This document shows positions 23,108 to 29,722 of a stretch of DNA of 29,722 bases, piece by piece. The stretch is taken from NCBI GenBank assembly GCA_002309425.1, contig DBXD01000023.1, positions 1 to 29,722 on the forward strand, in the 5' to 3' direction. Made by a program: the position numbers and the translations under genes. Every line of letters starts with the position of its first letter. Positions within the stretch are counted from its first letter, which is position 1. The notes below the pieces were generated by a model, which worked only from the letters and a program-made list of their open reading frames with translations, was not told the DNA's origin and ran no database searches. Source of the stretch: Cyanobacteria bacterium UBA1221. Lineage in GTDB: Bacteria > Cyanobacteriota > Vampirovibrionia > Gastranaerophilales > Gastranaerophilaceae.

Positions 23108-25336
23108 ATGATAAATTCACAGAAAAAACTGTCAATTGCATTTTACTGGCACATGCACCAGCCTGTTTATCAGTTGTCACCCGATAGTGATTACTTAATG
23201 GCATGGGTAAGATTACATGCTGTAAAAGATTACCTTGATATTGTTACCAAAGCGGAAAAATTTAAAAAATTAAAACTTAATATAAATTTAGTTCCGGTAC
23301 TTCTTGATGCTTTTATTGATTACGGAGAAAACGGAGCTCATGATTTACATTCGAGACTGACCGTAACCCCCGTTGAAGAATTAAATGATGATGATAAAGA
23401 ATTTATATTAAATAACTTTTTTGATGCAAATTACAAAACAATGATATATCCGTATCCTGAATATAACCGCCTATTCCAGAAACGGCAATCAGTTGTTGAA
23501 GTCAATGTAAATGATTTTACCAATCAGGAATATTCCGATCTTATGGCGCTATTTAACCTGGTTTGGTTTGACCCGGTTTATATTAAAGAGTATCCTCAGC
23601 TGAAAAAACTTTTAAAAAAGGGGAAAAAATACACACATAAAGACCGTATAGACATTATTGAAATGCAAAGGGATATTATAAGAAAAATTATTCCGACATA
23701 TAAAAGGCTGGTTAAAAAGGGTAAGATTGAAATTACGACAAGCCCGTATTATCATCCGATTTTACCGATTCTTCTCGATATAAATACGGCAAATACTGAG
23801 GAAAGCAGTAAATTACCGGAAGATTTAAGAATGGAGCCTGATGCAAAATTGCAAACATCCATGGCTATTGAACGAATCAATGAACTTATCGGAGTAAAAC
23901 CCAAAGGCATATGGCCATCAGAGCAGTGTGTCAGCGCCAAAACTCTCGATATGTTTAAGGAATTGGGAGTTGAATGGACAATCTCGGATGAAGGCATTCT
24001 TGCAGATTCCATTAACTGTGAATTTATAAGAGATTTTAAAGGTTACATTGAAGATCCTTATCACCTTGTAAAATCCTACGAATATAAAAACGGTCTAAAA
24101 ATGGTATTCAGAAATGCGATGATTTCTAATTTGATAAGTTTTGAATATCCGAATTTTGACTCTGTTATGGCGGCAAAAGACCTTTATGAAAGAATAAAAG
24201 TAATGCAGAGCAAATTACTTTCATCTCCCGATGACAACCATTTGCTTACCATTGCAATGGACGGAGAGAATTGCTGGGAGAATTATCCGCAAGACGGCAA
24301 CATTTTCCTGGATACTCTGTATAAGTTAATAAATGAAGATGAATCCCTTGAAACGGTTTTGATAAGCGATTATTTGGAAAAAGAAAAATATCATAAACCA
24401 TTGAGTAAAATTCAGGCCGGTTCCTGGATTAATCGGAATTTTAAACTGTGGATTAACGAACCCACAAAAGATCAGGCCTGGAAATATTTAAAGAATGTAC
24501 GTGATGATTTGTGTAAATACATTAAGAAGAATCCGTACAACCCAAACATTGAAGCGGCAAGAAAAGAGTTGTTTGTATGTGAGGGAAGTGATTGGTTCTG
24601 GTGGTACGGAGAACCTAACGATTCGGGCAGGGACAGTATATTTGATTATTTGTTCAGAGAACATTTAAAAAACATATACATTTATCTTGGTTTACCCACA
24701 CCGGAATATTTGGAGCAACCAATAACTCCATTAAGTACAAAACCATCAAGATACCCAAAAGGGGAAATTCAGCCTGAAATAGACGGAAAAGAACATGAAG
24801 ATTCCTGGCTAAATGCGGGATGTATTTACATTCCTGACGGCCCTGTTATGAAAGAGAGTAAGCTGTTTGACAGAATATGTTTCGGATATGACAAGGATAA
24901 TTTGTATTTGAGATTTTATGTAAATCATTATTTACTGGAAAATGCAAGAAATCTGGACAGAGTCTATCAGATGTACATATACACCAGAAATTCCACAAAA
25001 AAGCACTCTTTATCCCCCGTGAGATTAATTAATAAAACCGAAGACATTTTACCTGTTACAAAGCAGAAATTTCACAATGAAATACAATTATCAATTCTTC
25101 AAGGAGATTTAAAGTTTGTCAGAATAATTAAATCTATTCCAAACAACTTATGGGTTATAGAGGATTCAAAGAGTTTAAGTTATGTATTTGGTAAAGCCAT
25201 TGACCTTAAAATACCTTTTGACATACTTGATGTAGGGCACGGAGAGAATATGGAATTCGTGTTTGTAAACGCAGCTATCGGGTTAAATGATGTCTTTATC
25301 CCGAATGAGATGCTATTGAGTGTCAGCAGAGATTAA
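23108..25336 (+). CDS. Glycoside hydrolase family 57 protein
   Basis: GH57 enzymes act on alpha-glucans (alpha-amylase, 4-alpha-glucanotransferase, branching enzyme). The 742-residue protein shows the conserved blocks: HMHQP at 15-19; EITTSPYYHPILP at 208-220; GIWPSE with the catalytic nucleophile Glu272; and AMDGENCW with the acid/base Asp385. From about 560 on, after a loop with GSDWFWWYGEPND, a beta-rich C-terminal domain follows (EIDGKEHEDSWLNAG, then FGYDKDNLYLRFYV) that resembles a carbohydrate-binding or DOMON-like sandwich. No signal peptide is present, so it should be cytoplasmic and serve glycogen turnover. I prefer the ATG at 23108 over the TTG at 23093, which directly abuts GGAG. 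Its 3' end overlaps convergent ruvC by 14 nt. The specific activity cannot be read from these motifs. Confidence 0.9.
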   Translation: MINSQKKLSIAFYWHMHQPVYQLSPDSDYLMAWVRLHAVKDYLDIVTKAEKFKKLKLNINLVPVLLDAFIDYGENGAHDLHSRLTVTPVEELNDDDKEFILNNFFDANYKTMIYPYPEYNRLFQKRQSVVEVNVNDFTNQEYSDLMALFNLVWFDPVYIKEYPQLKKLLKKGKKYTHKDRIDIIEMQRDIIRKIIPTYKRLVKKGKIEITTSPYYHPILPILLDINTANTEESSKLPEDLRMEPDAKLQTSMAIERINELIGVKPKGIWPSEQCVSAKTLDMFKELGVEWTISDEGILADSINCEFIRDFKGYIEDPYHLVKSYEYKNGLKMVFRNAMISNLISFEYPNFDSVMAAKDLYERIKVMQSKLLSSPDDNHLLTIAMDGENCWENYPQDGNIFLDTLYKLINEDESLETVLISDYLEKEKYHKPLSKIQAGSWINRNFKLWINEPTKDQAWKYLKNVRDDLCKYIKKNPYNPNIEAARKELFVCEGSDWFWWYGEPNDSGRDSIFDYLFREHLKNIYIYLGLPTPEYLEQPITPLSTKPSRYPKGEIQPEIDGKEHEDSWLNAGCIYIPDGPVMKESKLFDRICFGYDKDNLYLRFYVNHYLLENARNLDRVYQMYIYTRNSTKKHSLSPVRLINKTEDILPVTKQKFHNEIQLSILQGDLKFVRIIKSIPNNLWVIEDSKSLSYVFGKAIDLKIPFDILDVGHGENMEFVFVNAAIGLNDVFIPNEMLLSVSRD

Positions 25337-25799
25337 CACTTCTTGTATGACAAATTGCTATGGCAATAGAATCAACTGTGTCATCCAGTTTTGGTAAAAT
25401 CTCTGTTCCAAGAGAAATCTTCACCATCTGCTCAACTTCTTTCTTATCCGCTCTGCCAAACCCGGTCAAAACTTTTTTAACTTCCATCGGGGTATATTCA
25501 AATACGGGGATACCAAATTGCTCTAATACTGTTAATATAACCCCTCTTGCATGAGCAACAGGCATCACTGTTGTCTGGTTATGAACAAAAAACAGTTTCT
25601 CAATAGCTGCAACGTCGGGCTTTAATTCTCCGACAATTACCCGCATATCATTGTATATTTCCAAAAGTCTTGCAGACTCTCTATCTCCTTTTTTGGTTTG
25701 TATTGAACCGGAAGATATAAGTTTACAATTTTTCCCGTCATAGTCTAATAAAGAATATCCGACAATTGCCATTCCCGGATCTATACCCAGAACTCTCAT
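25323..25799 (-). CDS. ruvC: RuvC, crossover junction endodeoxyribonuclease
   Basis: RuvC cuts Holliday junctions with RuvA and RuvB at the end of recombinational repair. The 158-residue protein has the acidic catalytic set: Asp7 in GIDPGMAIVGY, Glu67 in AAIEKLFF, and Asp139/Asp140 with Asp143 in KLDDTVDSIAIAICH. The length and domain are normal for the family. ruvA and ruvB are not adjacent. There is no ribosome site; a TGC-TAAAAT -10 ends 6 nt before the ATG, so the mRNA is predicted to be leaderless. Its 3' end overlaps the GH57 gene by 14 nt. A 54-residue gene on the same strand ends 29 nt upstream. Confidence 0.95.
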   Translation of the reverse strand: MRVLGIDPGMAIVGYSLLDYDGKNCKLISSGSIQTKKGDRESARLLEIYNDMRVIVGELKPDVAAIEKLFFVHNQTTVMPVAHARGVILTVLEQFGIPVFEYTPMEVKKVLTGFGRADKKEVEQMVKISLGTEILPKLDDTVDSIAIAICHTRSVNLC

Positions 25800-25805
25800 A
25801 TGATT

Positions 25806-25834
25806 ATTTTAGCATTTTTCTGCGACTTTTACAA
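25806..25834 (-). promoter_or_regulatory. ruvC promoter, predicted leaderless
   Basis: On the minus strand TTGTAA (25829-25834), a 17-nt spacer ending in TGC, and TAAAAT (25806-25811) precede the ATG by exactly 6 nt. The -35 box contains the TAA stop codon of the upstream 54-residue gene. Confidence 0.7.
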
Positions 25835-25993
25835 CTTTTTATCCTTTTTTTGTATCCAAATAACGGTAATATTACTGTTCTCTGCCCGTCTGAACGGATT
25901 AGGATTACCGCTCTGAAAATTAGTATCTTTTACATGCTTATCATAGAAGATTATTTTTCTGTACAAATTTTTAGTGTAATTAAGCAGATTCAT
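25829..25993 (-). CDS. Small hypothetical gene upstream of ruvC, 54 aa
   Basis: In the 345-nt space between ruvC and radA the minus strand encodes 54 residues (MNLLNYTKNLYRKIIFYDKH..., ending WIQKKDKKL). The start has one of the better ribosome sites in the window (TTAGGAGATGATAAT before the ATG). The product is basic with no membrane helix; GNPNPFRRAENSNITVIWIQKK looks like a folded tail rather than random sequence. I do not recognise it. Its TAA lies inside the ruvC -35 box, so transcription of this gene must cross the ruvC promoter. It could be co-transcribed with ruvC or could affect ruvC expression by interference. There is no clear promoter of its own. Confidence 0.62.
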   Translation of the reverse strand: MNLLNYTKNLYRKIIFYDKHVKDTNFQSGNPNPFRRAENSNITVIWIQKKDKKL

Positions 25994-26108
25994 ATTATCA
26001 TCTCCTAACTATTATCCTGTTATATTATGAAATTATTTTTTTAACATATAATCCCCAAAAAGTATAAATTTTGTTTTTAGAACTTCATTTTTGTCGTACA
26101 AAAGTATA

Positions 26109-26138
26109 TTTACTCACCAGAAATTTTTATAATATAAT
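26109..26138 (+). promoter_or_regulatory. radA promoter, predicted leaderless
   Basis: TTTACT (26109-26114), an 18-nt spacer and TATAAT (26133-26138) precede the ATG at 26145 by exactly 6 nt. A second, overlapping TATAAT lies at 26128-26133. There is no Shine-Dalgarno. Confidence 0.68.
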
Positions 26139-26144
26139 ACTTGT

Positions 26145-27527
26145 ATGGCAAAAGTAAAATCAAAGTGGATATGTCAGGAATGCGGATACGAGTCTTCCGG
26201 ATACCTCGGTAAATGTCCGGAGTGCGGCAGCTGGGGTTCTCTTGTCGAGGAAGTTATGTATGATGCAAAGATGCCGAATGCCGCAGCTCAGGAATTTATA
26301 AATAATGAAAAACCTGCGTTGCTAAAAGATATACATATCGGAGAAGATGTCAGATTAAAAACAAATATATCGGAATTAGACAGGATATTGGGCGGTGGTT
26401 TTGTGCAGGGTTCTCTTGTATTACTTGCAGGTGATCCAGGTATCGGCAAGTCAACAATAACACTCCAAACATGCGGACAACTGTGCAAATCAGGCAAAAA
26501 GGTTTTGTACGTATCTGCCGAAGAAAGTTCTTCTCAGATTAAAATAAGAGCTGAAAGGCTGAATATTGTTTCCGATAACCTGTATATCTATCCGCAAACA
26601 AATATGGAAAACATTAAATCTCAAATTGAAGAAATTTCGCCTGATTTTGTCGTAATTGACAGTATTCAGGCCATATATTCAAATTTAGTAGCAAGTTCTG
26701 CCGGCAGCGTTTCACAGATAAGAGAATGTACAAATATCCTTATGCACATTGCAAAGAGCAAAAATATAACAACAGTTGTGATAGGTCATGTTACAAAAGA
26801 CGGAAATATCGCAGGGCCAAAAGTCTTGGAGCATATGGTAGATACTGTAATCTATTTTGAAGGGGATAAATACAAGTCATACAGAATGCTTCGTTCGATG
26901 AAAAACAGGTTTGGAAATACTTCCGAAGTCGGCATATTTGAAATGAAATCAGACGGACTTCATGAGGTAATAAACCCAAATGAACTGTTTTTAAATGAAC
27001 GCTCAAGAATTGCGGCTCCGGGAAGTGCCATTATTGTGACAAATGAAGGCACCAGACCTCTCATGGTTGAAATCCAGGCACTTGTGGGTTCGACTTCGTA
27101 TGCTTCTCCCAGAAGAGTAACTAACGGAATTGATTTAAGCCGTCTGCATCAAATTCTTGCCGTACTGGAAAAAAGAGTCGGCCTTGATTTTTCAAAACAA
27201 GATGTGTATGTAAATGTTATGGGCGGAATTGATGTTGATGAACCAAGCGCTGATTTAGGAATAGCTCTCGCCATTGCAACATGCGCAAGAGATGTTGTTG
27301 TTGATCCGCAAACAGTAATAATCGGAGAAATTGGTCTTTCCGGTGAAATATATCCGGTTAATAACATTGAAAAAAGACTGAATGAAGCCGTAATTTCCGG
27401 ATTTAAAAAAGCAATTATTCCGTACGGCAATAATCTGCCAAACAGTTATGAGGATTTAGAAATTATAAAAGTTAAAAAAATTATAGATGCCATCGTATCA
27501 TGCGTATCTGCAATAAAAGAGGCTTAA
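26145..27527 (+). CDS. radA: RadA, DNA repair and recombination branch-migration ATPase
   Basis: RadA (also called Sms) is a RecA-like hexameric ATPase that processes branched recombination intermediates. The 460-residue protein has the N-terminal C4 zinc finger (Cys10, 13, 24, 27: CQECGYESSGYLGKCPECG), Walker A GDPGIGKST at 96-104, Walker B around VVIDSIQ (169-175), the RadA-specific KNRFG motif at 253-257 and the C-terminal Lon-protease-like domain (GGIDVDEPSADLGIALAIA). The length is normal and all motifs are intact. It has a leaderless-type promoter. Its stop overlaps the stop of the convergent gene at TTAA (27524-27527), centred in a short inverted repeat (AGAGG/CCTCT) without a U-tract. 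Confidence 0.97.
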   Translation: MAKVKSKWICQECGYESSGYLGKCPECGSWGSLVEEVMYDAKMPNAAAQEFINNEKPALLKDIHIGEDVRLKTNISELDRILGGGFVQGSLVLLAGDPGIGKSTITLQTCGQLCKSGKKVLYVSAEESSSQIKIRAERLNIVSDNLYIYPQTNMENIKSQIEEISPDFVVIDSIQAIYSNLVASSAGSVSQIRECTNILMHIAKSKNITTVVIGHVTKDGNIAGPKVLEHMVDTVIYFEGDKYKSYRMLRSMKNRFGNTSEVGIFEMKSDGLHEVINPNELFLNERSRIAAPGSAIIVTNEGTRPLMVEIQALVGSTSYASPRRVTNGIDLSRLHQILAVLEKRVGLDFSKQDVYVNVMGGIDVDEPSADLGIALAIATCARDVVVDPQTVIIGEIGLSGEIYPVNNIEKRLNEAVISGFKKAIIPYGNNLPNSYEDLEIIKVKKIIDAIVSCVSAIKEA

Positions 27528-29722
27528 CCTCTCAATCTTGCGGGTTTGTACACTTTTTGAACCCGATTTTTAAGTTTGTTCTTCTTATTTCTTTCAAACC
27601 TGACAAGGACTTTTCTGTTAGATTCTCTTTCGCTGTCTTTTTTCTCCTCTTTTTCTGCGTAGTTAAGTAATGCATTTTTGCCGGCTTCCATACCCAGGGC
27701 AACTACAGCGGTTGCTGCTTTTGAGGCAAGTTTTGAAACTGCATTTTGTGCTAAATTCGAAACCATTTTACTGGCAAATTGAGAAACTCCGTTTTTAATA
27801 ACCGCATTTGTAACGACATCTCCAAGAGCCTTACCGATACTGGATGATGCCCCTGTATATGATAATGCTGCCGAACCCAGCGAAGCTGCTGCACTTAACC
27901 AATTACCCTTTGCGGCATATAATACTGCATTTGCTGCATAACAAGCCATTTCTCCGTATTGACCGACATTAAATATGATTTCGCCGGCTATTGCGGTATA
28001 AGGTATCATCATCATTAACATACCGGTATATTTAACATAACCAAAGCCTTTACCAATAGTTGTTACGATTTTTGTTGTAGTCTGATTTTCTTTTATTTCA
28101 CCATTAGCTTGTTTTTTAGCCTGCACAGTCCGTTTTACATTGGCATTCATTTTCGCCTTCATTGATTTGCTGATAGCATTACTTCTTCTGGTAATATCTT
28201 TTACTCTGCTGTTATTCTTGTTTATATTAAGTCCTGCTGCTGCTGACTGTATCTGTATATTATTTAGTCTGCCATTTATAGCATTTATTCTTGAGTTATT
28301 ATCGGAATTATTTGTAGTAGCCGTACTGTTATTATATTTTACCACCGGCTGGGTGCTTCCTGTATAAGCTGTGGAATTTGAAGATCTCTTTACCGGTTTG
28401 TTCGTAATTGTGACAGGTACAACAACATGATTATCATCGCTATCTTCCATACTTTGTACAGCATTCGGCTCACTGTAATCTGTTTCTGTCTGTGTAGGTT
28501 GAGGCCCTGCCTGAGGAACTTGCGGCAACGGTTCAGGAGTCTGAATTTGGTCTTGCTCCGGTTCTTGTTCTCCTTCAGTTGTCATGTATGACTCAAGCTC
28601 TTCCTGCAATATACCTGCTTCTGCCGCTAAAGATTGCTGCAATCTTATATTTTTATCCGTATCTTTATTTAATTTATCAATTGTTTTCTTATTGTTTTTT
28701 AATAATCTGACATTTTTCCGTTCTTCCGATCCTGCCTTTTTTTCGTCAGCCTTTGTCTTTTTATCGATCCGCACTGCTTCCTTCGATTTTTTATTAGCGG
28801 TATTTCCGATGCCAAATACCTGCCCTACATCAGGGGTGTTCAAGGGTTTCGAATTGCCCTGATTGTTCCCCATAACACTATTTTCTTTTTCTTTGATTTT
28901 ATTATCTACATCAGTATTTGCTTTTGAAATTTTTTCTTTTGCCTCTGTTAAATCTTCTCCCAATTTTTCGGATTTGTTTTCCGCAAATGTCTTTGCCACA
29001 GTACCGAGTTTTATACTTACCAACGATTTTACGGAATCTTTTGTCAAATCCTTGCCGGAATTTTTTGTGTCATATCCGAGTTTTATGTCTGGATTCTCCT
29101 GCGATAACTTCTTTTCCTGTATTTTATTTGCCAGTAATTTCGCTCCGATTATTCCCGCTGCTATCAACAATCCACCTGCTCCGGTTGCCATTAATAAACC
29201 TACCGCCCCCGCAGTCATTGCCATTCCGGAAATTTCACCGTTTCCGATTCCAAGCTTTTCCAGCTGCTCATCTATATAGTCTTGACCTACTTGTTTTGTT
29301 TCTTTTCCGTAACCTATGTTTTCTTGTGACTTTTCAAGTCCGCTGTTATATAGGTTTACAAATTCGTCCAGAACTTCTTCTTTCTCCTCTATTGAATCAA
29401 ACATCTCGTCTGCTTTACTGTTTAATTCTTCTTTTCTGCTGTTATATTTATCCAGGTCTTTTTTATCCTTTATCTCTGCGGATTTTATGTCCTTCTGCAA
29501 TTTTGAAAATTCTCTTAATTCTGATTTTAATTTGATTTCAAATACTGCCTTATCTATTAATGATGTCGCCATTATTTTCTGGGCTTCTTCTTTAGCCGAT
29601 TTATATTCTTCGCCGAATGACGCATTCTCTTCTATTTTTGCATTTGATGTATCTAAGTATTCCTGTACAAATGCCCGACGCTTTTCTTCCTCCGTCTCTG
29701 CCGCATCTTCTGCTCCTTCTGT
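27524..29722 (-). CDS. Large coiled-coil / membrane-active-looking protein of unknown function (N-terminus beyond window)
   Basis: The frame is open to the window edge, so 732 residues are visible and the start lies outside. The ATG at 29572 has no ribosome site, and the codons before it (for example EEEKRRAFVQEYLDTSNAKI) continue the same helical style. In order: a long Lys/Glu coiled coil; a Gly/Ala-rich hydrophobic block (MTAGAVGLLMATGAGGLLIA), probably a membrane hairpin; a charged coiled-coil region; a low-complexity Pro/Gln/Thr linker (EQDQIQTPEPLPQVPQ); an Asn/Ser-rich stretch; a second hydrophobic block (YTGMLMMMIPYTAIAGEIIF, then Ala/Gly-rich helices with ASLGSAALSYTGASSSIGKA); and a basic tail. 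The layout recalls pore-forming or translocator-type proteins, but I recognise no family. The final basic stretch KKNKLKNRVQKVYKPARLRG could bind nucleic acid or acidic lipid. Confidence 0.75.
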   Translation of the reverse strand, partial: TEGAEDAAETEEEKRRAFVQEYLDTSNAKIEENASFGEEYKSAKEEAQKIMATSLIDKAVFEIKLKSELREFSKLQKDIKSAEIKDKKDLDKYNSRKEELNSKADEMFDSIEEKEEVLDEFVNLYNSGLEKSQENIGYGKETKQVGQDYIDEQLEKLGIGNGEISGMAMTAGAVGLLMATGAGGLLIAAGIIGAKLLANKIQEKKLSQENPDIKLGYDTKNSGKDLTKDSVKSLVSIKLGTVAKTFAENKSEKLGEDLTEAKEKISKANTDVDNKIKEKENSVMGNNQGNSKPLNTPDVGQVFGIGNTANKKSKEAVRIDKKTKADEKKAGSEERKNVRLLKNNKKTIDKLNKDTDKNIRLQQSLAAEAGILQEELESYMTTEGEQEPEQDQIQTPEPLPQVPQAGPQPTQTETDYSEPNAVQSMEDSDDNHVVVPVTITNKPVKRSSNSTAYTGSTQPVVKYNNSTATTNNSDNNSRINAINGRLNNIQIQSAAAGLNINKNNSRVKDITRRSNAISKSMKAKMNANVKRTVQAKKQANGEIKENQTTTKIVTTIGKGFGYVKYTGMLMMMIPYTAIAGEIIFNVGQYGEMACYAANAVLYAAKGNWLSAAASLGSAALSYTGASSSIGKALGDVVTNAVIKNGVSQFASKMVSNLAQNAVSKLASKAATAVVALGMEAGKNALLNYAEKEEKKDSERESNRKVLVRFERNKKNKLKNRVQKVYKPARLRG

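Noticed and set aside
25766..26008. 80-residue plus-strand ORF across the ruvC start
   Set aside because: It has no ribosome site, hydrophobic low-complexity composition, and is antisense to ruvC and to the better-supported 54-residue gene.
28863..29279. 138- and 205-residue plus-strand ORFs opposite the last gene
   Set aside because: They are antisense shadows of the Lys/Glu/Ala-rich coiled coil, Phe/Ser/Leu-rich, without ribosome sites.
29570..29572. ATG at 29572 as the true start of the last gene
   Set aside because: The frame is open for all 50 codons to the window edge with similar composition, and no ribosome site precedes this ATG.

Overview
The window is AT-rich DNA from a diderm (Gram-negative-type) bacterium. 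It carries a lipid A acylation gene (lpxD), a heptose nucleotidyltransferase, and a 1,482-residue AsmA/YhdP-like protein of the kind that bridges inner and outer membranes. Several long proteins without recognisable families, a 'VSFQG' motif near one N-terminus, degenerate EF-hand/MORN-like repeats and a GH57 glycogen-type enzyme fit, in my recollection, the non-photosynthetic gut sister group of Cyanobacteria (Melainabacteria/Vampirovibrionia, Gastranaerophilales). That placement is an inference from gene content; no rRNA gene is present to confirm it. Most of the window is ordinary, tightly packed chromosome with many convergent gene pairs whose stop codons overlap or nearly touch. I see no tRNA, CRISPR array, transposase or intact prophage.

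Layout. 1-5011, minus strand: lpxD (cut by the window edge), rfaE2, a small unknown gene, asd, a secreted protein with MORN-like repeats, and a larger protein with a degenerate EF-hand plus similar repeats, closed by a strong terminator. 5180-8904, plus strand: uvrC lacking the usual C-terminal helix-hairpin-helix domain, a 116-bp inverted array of 8-base repeats, then a sodium:amino-acid symporter overlapping an ACT-domain regulator. 8901-10319, minus: a multi-pass membrane protein of unknown family. 10320-10731: a gene-poor stretch holding a minus-strand promoter and terminator about 130 nt apart, a good small-RNA candidate. 10732-16332: a GT-C-like membrane glycosyltransferase, a membrane-anchored class-A-beta-lactamase-fold serine hydrolase, a small helical protein, prmC and a DUF3137 protein. 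16516-18508, the most accessory-looking part: a four-CxxC zinc-ribbon protein, a decayed zincin fragment, a REPIN-like double hairpin, a probable ADP-ribosyltransferase-fold protein with altered catalytic motifs, and a small unknown gene. 18511-29722: the AsmA-like giant, a GH57 glycosidase, ruvC, a previously hidden 54-residue gene, radA, and the C-terminal 732 residues of a coiled-coil/membrane-active-looking protein that runs off the window.

How it works together. lpxD, rfaE2, the AsmA-like protein and possibly the GT-C enzyme serve outer-membrane building. uvrC, ruvC and radA serve DNA repair. These three repair genes share an unusual start arrangement: a strong -10 box ends exactly 6 nt before the ATG and there is no Shine-Dalgarno, so they are predicted to be leaderless mRNAs, whereas most other genes here have clear GGAG-type ribosome sites. 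The strongest items for follow-up are this leaderless repair set, the candidate small RNA, the ADP-ribosyltransferase/zincin/REPIN island, the HhH-less UvrC with its adjacent repeat, and the hidden 54-residue gene whose stop codon lies inside the ruvC promoter.
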